Part shown: piece after piece, positions 6,937-12,592 of the stretch | How positions within the stretch are numbered: position 1 is the first letter of the stretch | How the letters are laid out: each line of letters starts with the position of its first letter | NCBI GenBank assembly: GCA_044359885.1 | Contig: JBIKLI010000107.1 | Coordinates: forward strand, 1-12,592 | Direction of reading: 5' to 3' | DNA length: 12,592 nt | From: CAIOSQ01 sp044359885 | GTDB taxonomy: Bacteria; Pseudomonadota; Alphaproteobacteria; CACIAM-22H2 | Program-made: the position numbers and the translations under genes | Notes under the pieces: generated by a model | The model's input: the letters and a program-made list of their open reading frames with translations, nothing else | Database searches by the model: none | Told to the model about the DNA's origin: nothing

Positions 6937-7728
6937 ATGGAGTTCGTCGTCGACGGTCACCCCGTCTTCGCCGCCACCGGCGGGCGGCCGCGCATCGCGG
7001 GCCAGCCGGATATCGTCCTGCTGCACGGCGCGGGCATGGACCACACGGTCTGGACGCCGCAGAGCCGGCATCTGGCGCATCGCGGGCGCAACGTCGTCGC
7101 CCTCGACCTGCCCGGCCATGGCCGTTCCGGCGGCGCGCCGCTCGACAGCATCGAGGCGCTCGCCGCCTGGGTGCCCCGGGTTCTCGACGCCATCGGCAGC
7201 GAGCGGGCTGTTCTTGCCGGCCATTCCATGGGGGCGCTGGTGGCGCTTGCGGCCGCGGCGTCCTGCCCGGCCCGGGTCGGCGGGCTGATCCTGCTGGGCG
7301 CTGCGCTGGCGATGCCCGTGCATCCCGATCTTCTGTGCGCGGCCCGGTCCGGTGATCCCGCCGCGGCGGCGTTCATCCTGTCCTGGGGGTTTGGACGCCG
7401 CGCCCAGCTCGGCGGCTCGCAGATTCCGGGCCTGTGGATGCTCGGCGGCGGCAGACGGCTTCTGGCGCAACGCGGCGCCGCGGCGGCGCTGGGCGTCGAT
7501 CTTGCCGCCTGCGCGGCCTATGGCGGCGGCGCCGCGGCGGCCTCGCGCATCGTCTGTCCCGCCCTGATCGTGATCGGAACGCTGGATCGCATGGCGCCGC
7601 CCAAGGGTGGGCGGGCGCTTGCCGCGGCGATCCCCGGTGCACGCCATGTCGAGATCGCGGAGGCCGGACACATGATGATGATCGAACAGCCGGACCGAAC
7701 GCTCGACGCGATGATGGGGATGTCATGA
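6937..7728 (+). CDS. Alpha/beta-hydrolase fold protein
   Basis: This is a 263-residue hydrolase with the complete catalytic set: oxyanion region LLHGAGMDHTVW (about 28-39), nucleophile elbow GHSMG with Ser97, Asp217 in GTLDRMAPP and His245 in EAGHMMMIEQP. DLPGHGRSGG is the usual strand-4 motif. A short alanine- and glycine-rich cap lies between about 120 and 205. No signal peptide is seen, so it is likely cytoplasmic. It starts 4 nt after the metY stop, with GGTGAGG across that stop, and overlaps the following thioesterase by 4 nt, so these genes are co-translated. The substrate is unknown. An esterase or acyl-transfer role is possible, but it is too short and lacks the GGSMGG of homoserine acetyltransferase MetX. 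Confidence 0.88.
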   Translation: MEFVVDGHPVFAATGGRPRIAGQPDIVLLHGAGMDHTVWTPQSRHLAHRGRNVVALDLPGHGRSGGAPLDSIEALAAWVPRVLDAIGSERAVLAGHSMGALVALAAAASCPARVGGLILLGAALAMPVHPDLLCAARSGDPAAAAFILSWGFGRRAQLGGSQIPGLWMLGGGRRLLAQRGAAAALGVDLAACAAYGGGAAAASRIVCPALIVIGTLDRMAPPKGGRALAAAIPGARHVEIAEAGHMMMIEQPDRTLDAMMGMS

Positions 7729-8171
7729 GCACGCGGCGGCCGCCGGCGGCGCGGCGCGACTTTCCGCACAGCCTGGTGCTGCAGACGCGCTGGATGGACA
7801 ACGACGCGTATGGGCACGTGAACAACGTCGTCTATTACAGCTATTTCGACACGCTCGTGAATCGCTGGCTGATCGAGCAGGGCGGGCTCGACATCCATCG
7901 CGACGCGATCATCGGCTATGCGGCGGAGACCTCCTGCCGCTTCCACCGGCCCTTCGCCTATCCCGAGCCGGTGGTGGCGGCGATGCGCGTCGGGCATCTC
8001 GGAACCTCCTCGGTCCGCTACGAACTGGCGTTGTTCGGCGAGAGCGAGGAGACGGCGCGTGCCGACGGTCACTTCGTCCACGTCTTCGTGGACCGCGCAA
8101 GCGGCCGGCCGGCGCCCATTCCGCCGCGCATCCGCGCCGCGCTCGAGCGCCTGCGCACCGCGCCGGACTAG
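7725..8171 (+). CDS. Hot-dog fold acyl-CoA thioesterase (4HBT/YbgC-like)
   Basis: This 148-residue single hot-dog domain protein would hydrolyse an acyl-CoA thioester. The signature TRWMDNDAYGHVNNVVYY at 21-38 holds the probable catalytic Asp27 and the helix that caps the active site. EQGGLDIHR and AETSCRFHRPFAYPEPV follow as in FadM/YbgC relatives, and the sheet ends in HVFVDRASGRPAPIP. The start overlaps the hydrolase stop as ATGA (7725-7728), indicating translational coupling. Its TAG stop shares bases with the stop of the opposing hydratase gene. Substrate chain length cannot be judged from the sequence. Confidence 0.9.
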   Translation: MSTRRPPAARRDFPHSLVLQTRWMDNDAYGHVNNVVYYSYFDTLVNRWLIEQGGLDIHRDAIIGYAAETSCRFHRPFAYPEPVVAAMRVGHLGTSSVRYELALFGESEETARADGHFVHVFVDRASGRPAPIPPRIRAALERLRTAPD

Positions 8172-8962
8172 CCGAAATCGATCCGGACCGCGCCCAGGCC
8201 GCCGATCTCGATCTCGACCCGGTCGCCGGCGGCAGCCCAATAGGGCAGGGGCAGGCTGCCGGTCATGACGATCTGCCCCGGTTCGAGGATGTGGCCCAGG
8301 TCGCGCAACCGGTTGGCGAGCCAGGCGAGCGAGCGCATCGGATGGCCCAGGACGTCGGCGCCGCGGCCGGTCGTCTTGACCGCGCCATTGGCCCGCGTCG
8401 TGCCGACGGCAGCACCGAGATCCATGTCCTGCCAGCCGGCGACCGGATCGCCCAGCACGACCCCATGATGGAAGAAGAAATCGGCGATCAGCGCCGGAAC
8501 GCCGAAATTGCGGAAATCGCCATAGCGATCGTCGACGATCTCGGCGGCTGGAAAGATGCGGCCAACCGCCGCCGCCGCGGCCGCGGCATCGACGGGCCCG
8601 GCGTCGCCCAGCGGCCGCACCAGTTCCATCGCGATCTCGCATTCAACGCCCACCCGGCAGAAGGCGGCATACGGCAGGATGGCGGCGCCCCGATGCAGGC
8701 CACCGCGCAGCATCTGGCCCGCGCAGGGAGCCGGCACGTTCAGCAAGCTCTGCATCGCCGCCGTCGTCGCGCCGACCTTCCAGCCGATCGGCGGGCCGAG
8801 ACTTGCCGTCAGGCGATCGCGCAGGGCCGCCTGCACGGCGTAGCCGGTTTCCTCGTCGGCAGGCTTGAGGCTGGACGGCAGATCGGCGATCGACCGGCCA
8901 GCGAGCCGCCGGGTCGCGATCCAGTCGGCGGCGGCGCCGACGTCGAAAGGGCTTTGGGTCAT
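8168..8962 (-). CDS. 2-keto-4-pentenoate hydratase / fumarylacetoacetate hydrolase family protein
   Basis: This 264-residue member of the MhpD/XylJ hydratase branch of the FAH superfamily would add water to a 2-hydroxy-dienoate, the step after ring cleavage in aromatic catabolism, or act as a decarboxylase of the same fold. IGWKVGATT (59-67) and VGVECEIAMEL (104-114) are family motifs. Glu107, Glu109 and Glu141 (AAEIVDDRY) are the probable divalent-metal ligands. GVVLGDPV, NGAVKTTGRGADVLGHP and VMTGSL (232-237) complete the active-site region. Length is close to E. coli MhpD (269). No clear ribosome binding site precedes ATG 8962, but the N-terminal helix fits the family. No ring-cleavage dioxygenase or aldolase gene is nearby, so the pathway is open. 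It converges with the thioesterase gene. Confidence 0.87.
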   Translation of the reverse strand: MTQSPFDVGAAADWIATRRLAGRSIADLPSSLKPADEETGYAVQAALRDRLTASLGPPIGWKVGATTAAMQSLLNVPAPCAGQMLRGGLHRGAAILPYAAFCRVGVECEIAMELVRPLGDAGPVDAAAAAAAVGRIFPAAEIVDDRYGDFRNFGVPALIADFFFHHGVVLGDPVAGWQDMDLGAAVGTTRANGAVKTTGRGADVLGHPMRSLAWLANRLRDLGHILEPGQIVMTGSLPLPYWAAAGDRVEIEIGGLGAVRIDFG

Positions 8963-9014
8963 GGCCGCCAGAAGGCGACGGCGGTGGCCCCTTCGTCAAG
9001 CGCCGCGATGCGGA

Positions 9015-9040
9015 CCGCCGGGATCATGTGATCCCGGCGG
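9015..9040 (-). terminator. Perfect 12-bp inverted repeat downstream of ibpA
   Basis: CCGCCGGGATCA and TGATCCCGGCGG flank a 2-nt centre (in RNA, about 10-11 bp with a small loop). The hairpin starts 25 nt after the ibpA stop and is the obvious candidate for its transcription end. Neither strand shows a T-run, so it may instead be a protein-binding operator 53 nt upstream of the hydratase start, or an RNA-stabilising hairpin. Confidence 0.45.
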
Positions 9041-9065
9041 CTCGCGCATCCGGCGGCGCGACGCG

Positions 9066-9524
9066 TCAGGCGGCCTGCTGGGCCTCGATCGCCTGCGGAC
9101 GGACAGCGGCGATCTTGATCTGGCGCGGCCTCATCGACTCGGGCACCTCGCGGACGAGGTCCACATGCAGAAGGCCATTCGCCAGTTCCGCGGCACCGAC
9201 CTTGATGAAGTCGGCCAGCTGGTAGCGCCGCTCGAAGGCGCGTCCGGCGATGCCGCGGTAGAGGAACTGCCGCTCGCTGTCGGACGGCTTGACGCGGCCG
9301 GCGACGATCAGCGCGTTCTCGTGCTGGGTGATCGAGATGTCCTCGGGACCGAAGCCCGCGACCGCCATGGTCAGGCGATAGCTGTCCTCGCCGATCTTCT
9401 CGATGTTGTACGGGGGATAGCCGGCGCTCTGGTCGGACGTGGTCAGGGCCGTGTCGATCAGACGGCTGACGCGGTCGAAGCCGATCGCGTTGCGGAACAG
9501 GGGGGAGAAGTCGAAGCCGTTCAT
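9066..9524 (-). CDS. ibpA: Small heat-shock protein, IbpA type (Hsp20)
   Basis: This 152-residue ATP-independent holdase would bind unfolding proteins and keep them refoldable by DnaK/ClpB. The N-terminus NGFDFSPLFRNAIGFDR is almost the E. coli IbpA pattern. The alpha-crystallin domain runs from about YPPYNIEKIGEDSYRLTMAV (36-55) to LANGLLHVDL (114-123), which carries the conserved NGLL motif. The C-terminal IKI (136-138) is the IXI element that docks into neighbouring subunits, and an Ala/Gln-rich tail follows. AAGGAGGA ends 4 nt before the ATG, a near-perfect ribosome binding site. The gene is monocistronic, downstream of rpmE on the same strand but separated by a terminator. It has a sigma-32-type promoter and a structured leader, described separately. 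Confidence 0.95.
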   Translation of the reverse strand: MNGFDFSPLFRNAIGFDRVSRLIDTALTTSDQSAGYPPYNIEKIGEDSYRLTMAVAGFGPEDISITQHENALIVAGRVKPSDSERQFLYRGIAGRAFERRYQLADFIKVGAAELANGLLHVDLVREVPESMRPRQIKIAAVRPQAIEAQQAA

Positions 9525-9591
9525 GTGATCCTCCTTGAGGAAGCGAGGTTCGGGCGCTCCGACATGCCCGCCAGGGGCCATGAAAGGAGCG
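9525..9591 (-). promoter_or_regulatory. Candidate ROSE-like RNA thermometer in the ibpA leader
   Basis: The leader RNA can fold into two elements. The upstream one pairs CGCUCC (9591-9586) with GGAGCG (9560-9555). Inside it, CAUG-G-CCC (9582-9575) pairs with GGGCAUG (9569-9563), leaving one bulged G and loop CUGGC. The downstream element pairs CUUCC (9543-9539) with GGAGG (9534-9530) over loop UCAA and so buries the ribosome binding site. UCGCU (9546-9542) matches the U(U/C)GCU signature of ROSE elements. A stable upstream hairpin plus a weak hairpin over the Shine-Dalgarno sequence is the known ROSE layout on alphaproteobacterial small heat-shock genes. Folding was done by eye. Confidence 0.5.
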
Positions 9592-9643
9592 GTTTTCCGT
9601 GCCGTCCCGGTCCCGCGAAGGGCGACCGGATCGTCACGACGGG

Positions 9644-9672
9644 CAGATGGGGATTGCGCGTCGGGAATCAAG
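9644..9672 (-). promoter_or_regulatory. Sigma-32 (RpoH) type promoter of ibpA
   Basis: On the minus strand, CTTGATT (9672-9666), a 13-nt spacer and CCCCATCTG (9652-9644) closely match the heat-shock consensus CTTGAAA / CCCCATNTA. Transcription would start near 9636, leaving a leader of about 110 nt. The promoter begins immediately after the U-tract of the rpmE terminator, so ibpA is insulated from rpmE transcription. Confidence 0.75.
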
Positions 9673-9709
9673 CGACAAAAACGAAAAGGGCGTCCGAACG
9701 GACGCCCTT
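9673..9709 (-). terminator. Intrinsic terminator of rpmE
   Basis: On the minus strand, AAGGGCGTCC (9709-9700) pairs perfectly with GGACGCCCTT (9695-9686) around the loop GTTC, and is followed by TTCGTTTTTG. This is a textbook Rho-independent terminator, 48 nt after the rpmE stop codon. Confidence 0.93.
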
Positions 9710-9757
9710 GGCCTCGATCCACCTGGGCCGGCGCCGCCGTGGCGCCGGCGATCTCGT

Positions 9758-9985
9758 TCAGGTCTTCTTGACGCCGAGATTGGCGAAACGCTTGTTGAAC
9801 TTCGAGACCTGTCCGCCCGACTTGATCTCGCGGTGCTGGCCGGTCCAGGCCGGATGCGTCTTCGGATCGATGTCCAGCCGCAGCATGTCGCCCGGCTTGC
9901 CATATGTCGACCGCGTGTTGAACTGGGTCCCGTCCGTCATGATCACGGTGATCTCGTGGTAGGCGGGATGGATGTTCGGCTTCAT
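9758..9985 (-). CDS. rpmE: 50S ribosomal protein L31, zinc-free form
   Basis: This 75-residue ribosomal protein L31 sits at the central protuberance and bridges the subunits. The sequence MKPNIHPAYHEITVIMTDGT, the TRSTYGKPGDMLRLDIDP block, HPAWTG and the end GGQVSKFNKRF are diagnostic. It has no cysteine at all, so it is the C-minus form lacking the zinc ribbon of E. coli L31, as usual in alphaproteobacteria. The start is placed at MKPNIHP, with GGAG about 9 nt upstream; the frame stays open further upstream but that region is promoter. The gene is monocistronic, with its own promoter and terminator, and divergent from cyaY. Confidence 0.97.
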   Translation of the reverse strand: MKPNIHPAYHEITVIMTDGTQFNTRSTYGKPGDMLRLDIDPKTHPAWTGQHREIKSGGQVSKFNKRFANLGVKKT

Positions 9986-10037
9986 GGCGGTGGCTCCGGT
10001 CCGGTTCCCGCGGGCGCGTCTTGCGTCGGGAGCGGTG

Positions 10038-10066
10038 CGTATAACCAAGCCGACGTTCCGAATCAA
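10038..10066 (-). promoter_or_regulatory. Sigma-70-type promoter of rpmE
   Basis: On the minus strand, TTGATT (10066-10061) and TATACG (10043-10038) are spaced by 17 nt. The start would be near 10031, giving a leader of about 45 nt. The -35 lies in GCTTGATTC, which also occurs at the ibpA -35 and contains a GANTC site, the CcrM methylase target in alphaproteobacteria. Confidence 0.55.
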
Positions 10067-10142
10067 GCCGGTGTCGCAAGCCGGCATGGTCGCGTGGTAG
10101 ACGGGCGCGAAGCGGACAATCGCGTCTTCGGAAGGAACGAGC

Positions 10143-10463
10143 ATGGACGAACGCGCCTTCGAGAGCCTCGTGGCCCGGATCCTGGCCGACTTCGCCGACC
10201 GGCTGGAACAGGCGCTCGACGACGCCGCCGAGGTTGAGTTCCGGGGCGGAATCCTGACGGTTTCCTGCGCCGATGGCCGTCAGTTCGTCGTCAACAAGCA
10301 CGCGCCCACCCGCGAGATCTGGCTCTCGAGCCCCATCTCCGGCGCCGTCCATTTCGCCCGTCGCGGCGAAGAGTGGGTGTCGACCCGCGGACCAGACCGG
10401 CTGGCGGATCGTCTGGCGCAGGACATATCGGCGGCGACCGGGGTCGAGGTCGTGCTCGGCTGA
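10143..10463 (+). CDS. cyaY: Frataxin-like iron-sulfur assembly protein CyaY
   Basis: This 106-residue bacterial frataxin binds iron through an acidic first helix and modulates the cysteine desulfurase IscS during Fe-S cluster assembly. Helix 1 (2-29, DERAFESLVARILADFADRL onward) is rich in Asp and Glu. The central sheet carries GGILTVSCADGRQFVVNKHA and the invariant core REIWLSSPISGAVHF (57-71), with conserved Asn51 and Trp60, then EEWV (76-79). Helix 2 (84-99) closes the fold. The length matches E. coli CyaY (106). GGAAGGA lies 6 nt before the ATG. It is divergent from rpmE and followed after 11 nt by an ABC exporter gene, probably co-transcribed. No isc/suf gene is in the window. Confidence 0.93.
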   Translation: MDERAFESLVARILADFADRLEQALDDAAEVEFRGGILTVSCADGRQFVVNKHAPTREIWLSSPISGAVHFARRGEEWVSTRGPDRLADRLAQDISAATGVEVVLG

Positions 10464-10474
10464 CGGGTCCAGCC

Positions 10475-12259
10475 ATGCCGCGCGCGAAAGACAGTTCTCC
10501 CCGCGGTGTGGGGCGCCCCGATCCCCGCGTCCTGCGCCGGCTGCTGGGACTGGCGGCGCCCTACCGGCTGCAGCTCGCGGCCGCGCTCGCGGCGCTGTGC
10601 GTCGCCTCGGTCACCGTCCTGGCCTTCGGCATCGGCCTGCGCTGGCTGGTCGACAGCGGCTTTGCGACCGGGTCGCCGGTGCGCCTCGATCAGGCGCTTG
10701 CGGCGATGCTGGCGATCGTCGTGCTGCTGGCCGCCGCGACCGCCGCGCGGAGCTATCTCGTCGCATGGATCGGCGAGCGGGTCGCCGCTGACCTGCGACG
10801 CAGGGTCTTCGACCATGTGATCGGGCTCTCGCCGGGGTTCTTCGAGACCAGCCGGGTCGGCGACGTCATCTCCCGGCTGTCGGCCGATACCACGCTGGTC
10901 CAGACCGTCGTCGGATCATCGGTGTCGATGGCGCTGCGCAATCTGCTGCTCGCGGGCGGCGGGACGATCATGATGGCCGTCGCGTCGCCGCGTCTGACGC
11001 TGTTCACCTTCGCTCTGCTGCCCTGCGTCGTCGCGCCGATCATCCTCTACGGCCGTCGCGTCAGGGCGATGTCGCGCGCCAGCCAGGATCGGCTTGCCGA
11101 CAGCGGCGCGGAGATCGAGGAGACCTTCAACGCGATCGCGACCGTCCAGGCCTTCGGCCGCGAGCAGGACCGCAAGACCGGCTTCGCGCAGCGTGTCGAG
11201 GCGTCGGTGGCCGCGGCCCATGCCCGCAACCGCGCGCGCGCCGTCCTCGCCGGCACGGTCATCCTGCTCGTGTTCGGCGCCATCGGCGTCGTTCTCTGGA
11301 TCGGCGGACATGACATGCTCGACGGGCGCCTGACGGCGGGGCAGCTCTCGGCCTTCGTCTTCTATGCCGTGGTCGTCGCCGGATCGGTCGGCTCGCTCAG
11401 CGAGTTCGTCGGCGACCTGCAGCGCGCCGCCGGCGCGGCCGAGCGCCTCTTCGAATTGCTGGACGCGGCCGCCGAACTGCCGGTGGCCGATCCGCCGGCC
11501 CTGCTGCCCGAACCCCCGCGCGGTGCCATCGCCTTCGAAGGCGTGCGCTTCGCCTATCCCTCGCGCCCGCAGGCCGGGGCCCTCGACGGCATCGACTTCG
11601 CGCTGGCCCCGGGCGAGACCGTGGCGCTGGTGGGACCTTCGGGCGCCGGAAAGACCACGATCCTCAGCCTTGCCATGCGATTGCGCGATCCGCAGGCCGG
11701 GCGCATCCTGTTCGACGGGGTCGACATCGCGGCCTGCGAGCCGGCGGCGCTGCGCGCGCGGATCGCGATCGTGCCGCAGGAGCCGACGATCTTCGCCGCC
11801 GACGTCGCCGCCAACATCGCCTTCGGCCGGCCGGGTGCCAGCGCCGCCGAGATTCGCGCCGCCGCCGAGGCCGCCCAGGCGTCGGAATTCGTGGCCGGCC
11901 TGCCGCATGGCTACGCGACGCATCTGGGCGAGAAGGGCCAGCGCCTGTCGACGGGGCAGAAGCAGCGCATCGCGATCGCACGCGCCATCCTGCGCGATCC
12001 GGCGCTGCTGCTGCTCGACGAGGCGACCTCGGCGCTCGACGCGCAGAGCGAGCGCCTCGTCCAGACGGCGCTCGAACGCCTGTCCCATGGCCGCACCACG
12101 CTGGTGGTCGCCCATCGTCTGGCGACCGTGCAGCGGGCCGACCGTATCCTGGTCCTCGATCGTGGCCGGATCGTCGAGCACGGCCGCCACGAGTCGCTGC
12201 TTGCGGCGGGCGGGCTCTATGCCCGGCTGGCGGCGCTGCAATTCCTCAGCGCGCGGTGA
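10475..12259 (+). CDS. ABC exporter, fused permease and ATPase (MsbA/ABCB-type half transporter)
   Basis: This 594-residue type IV ABC exporter subunit would work as a homodimer in the inner membrane. Six membrane helices are visible, at about 33-58, 74-98, 152-170, 173-192, 257-278 and 288-308. The ATPase domain has the A-loop Tyr361, Walker A GPSGAGKTT (387-395, Lys393), Q-loop Gln435, Walker B LLLLDE (Asp515, catalytic Glu516) and H-loop His547. The signature motif reads LSTGQ (491-495) instead of LSGGQ. All other catalytic elements are intact, so it should hydrolyse ATP. It resembles the MsbA-related exporters often found beside rpmE in alphaproteobacteria; substrate unknown. ATG 10475 has only a weak ribosome binding site, 11 nt after cyaY, so translation may be coupled. 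The last 14 bp overlap the opposing gene. Confidence 0.93.
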   Translation: MPRAKDSSPRGVGRPDPRVLRRLLGLAAPYRLQLAAALAALCVASVTVLAFGIGLRWLVDSGFATGSPVRLDQALAAMLAIVVLLAAATAARSYLVAWIGERVAADLRRRVFDHVIGLSPGFFETSRVGDVISRLSADTTLVQTVVGSSVSMALRNLLLAGGGTIMMAVASPRLTLFTFALLPCVVAPIILYGRRVRAMSRASQDRLADSGAEIEETFNAIATVQAFGREQDRKTGFAQRVEASVAAAHARNRARAVLAGTVILLVFGAIGVVLWIGGHDMLDGRLTAGQLSAFVFYAVVVAGSVGSLSEFVGDLQRAAGAAERLFELLDAAAELPVADPPALLPEPPRGAIAFEGVRFAYPSRPQAGALDGIDFALAPGETVALVGPSGAGKTTILSLAMRLRDPQAGRILFDGVDIAACEPAALRARIAIVPQEPTIFAADVAANIAFGRPGASAAEIRAAAEAAQASEFVAGLPHGYATHLGEKGQRLSTGQKQRIAIARAILRDPALLLLDEATSALDAQSERLVQTALERLSHGRTTLVVAHRLATVQRADRILVLDRGRIVEHGRHESLLAAGGLYARLAALQFLSAR

Positions 12260-12592
12260 GCTTCAGCTCGATGCGCCGGTTGCGCCGATAGGCGGCTTCG
12301 TCGTCGCGCGGATCGACCGGCTGGAATTCGGCGTATCCGGCCGCCACCAGGCGTTCCGGCGGCACGCCGCCGGCGATCATCGCGCGCACGACCGACATAG
12401 CGCGCGCATGCGACAATTCCCAGTTGGACGGGAAGCTGCGCGCGATCGGGCGCCGGTCTGTATGGCCGTCGACCTGCAGGATCCAGTTGATGTCGCCCGG
12501 GATGCGGTCGGCCAGTTTCGCCAGCTCGTTGGCCACGCGGTCGATCTGGCGGCGGCCTTCGGGCTCCAGTTCGGCCGAGCCGGAGCGGAACA
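12246..12592 (-). CDS. OmpA/MotB-like peptidoglycan-binding domain protein, C-terminal part
   Basis: The last 115 codons of a protein whose start lies beyond the right edge. The OmpA-like domain is clear: FRSGSAELEPEGRRQIDRVA opens it, then WILQVDGHTDRRPI with the peptidoglycan-contacting Asp, NWELSHARAMSVVRAMI, LVAAGYAEFQPVDP and the closing NRRIELKL with its conserved Arg. This version (INWILQVDGHTDRRPI, SNWELS) resembles alphaproteobacterial MotB-like proteins often paired with a MotA/TolQ-type proton channel subunit rather than a classical outer-membrane OmpA. The N-terminal membrane anchor cannot be checked. It ends tail to tail with the ABC exporter, overlapping it by 14 bp. Confidence 0.9.
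   Translation of the reverse strand, partial: FRSGSAELEPEGRRQIDRVANELAKLADRIPGDINWILQVDGHTDRRPIARSFPSNWELSHARAMSVVRAMIAGGVPPERLVAAGYAEFQPVDPRDDEAAYRRNRRIELKLTAR

Noticed and set aside
6937..7728. Alpha/beta hydrolase beside metY considered as a homoserine O-acetyltransferase (MetX)
   Set aside because: MetX has the same fold but is about 100 residues longer and has a GGSMGG nucleophile elbow. This protein has GHSMG and a short cap.
7518..8642. A 374-codon minus-strand open frame crossing the hydrolase, thioesterase and hydratase genes
   Set aside because: It is in a different frame from the hydratase and antisense to the other two genes. Codon composition and lack of motifs mark it as a shadow.
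10067..10085. GCCGG-N9-CCGGC repeat between rpmE and cyaY
   Set aside because: Arms of only five G/C bases are expected by chance in DNA of this composition.
10916..12241. A 441-codon minus-strand open frame opposite the ABC exporter
   Set aside because: Pure antisense shadow of an exporter with intact Walker, Q-loop and H-loop motifs.
1..12592. CRISPR arrays, tRNA/rRNA genes, insertion sequences, toxin-antitoxin or phage-defence modules
   Set aside because: No direct-repeat array, tRNA cloverleaf, transposase, terminal repeats or defence-type domains were found. The region reads as ordinary chromosomal backbone.

Overview
The window is a gene-dense stretch of high-G+C chromosome, and almost every codon third position is G or C. 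It most likely comes from an alphaproteobacterium, perhaps Rhodospirillales-like. The best lineage markers are a DUF1013/TrcR-type regulator, a DUF1192 microprotein, a cysteine-free ribosomal protein L31 of alphaproteobacterial type and a CyaY frataxin. No mobile element, CRISPR array, rRNA or tRNA was seen, and nothing in base or codon use suggests recent transfer.

Left part (1-3500). Two AMP-forming acyl-CoA synthetases diverge from a 103-bp control region. One is a medium-chain/AlkK-DmdB-like ligase, cut by the left edge. The other is a full-length propionyl-CoA synthetase (PrpE type). A short-armed inverted repeat lies between them. PrpE converges on the cell-cycle regulator gene trcR, which has a good sigma-70-type promoter on the minus strand.

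Middle part (3514-8962). A PIG3-type NAD(P)H:quinone oxidoreductase diverges from a five-gene plus-strand run: DUF1192, 3-hydroxybutyrate dehydrogenase, O-acetylhomoserine sulfhydrylase (MetY), an alpha/beta hydrolase and a hot-dog thioesterase. Gaps are 17, 27 and 4 nt and then a 4-nt ATGA overlap, so this is probably one operon. A minus-strand 2-keto-4-pentenoate hydratase-family gene meets it tail to tail, and the two stop codons share one CTAG palindrome. The general theme is short-chain acyl/ketone-body and acyl-CoA metabolism, with a methionine-biosynthesis enzyme embedded in it.

Right part (9015-12592). The minus strand holds rpmE (L31) with its own promoter and a textbook intrinsic terminator. 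Directly after it comes ibpA (small heat-shock protein), with a sigma-32-type promoter and a 5' leader that folds like a ROSE RNA thermometer. On the plus strand, cyaY (frataxin) is followed after 11 nt by a half-size ABC exporter whose signature motif is LSTGQ instead of LSGGQ. The exporter overlaps, tail to tail, the end of an OmpA/MotB-like peptidoglycan-binding protein cut by the right edge.

I found no clearly new multi-gene system. The observations most worth following are the stacked heat control of ibpA, the frataxin-ABC exporter pair, the metY-containing operon, and the control region between the two acyl-CoA synthetases.
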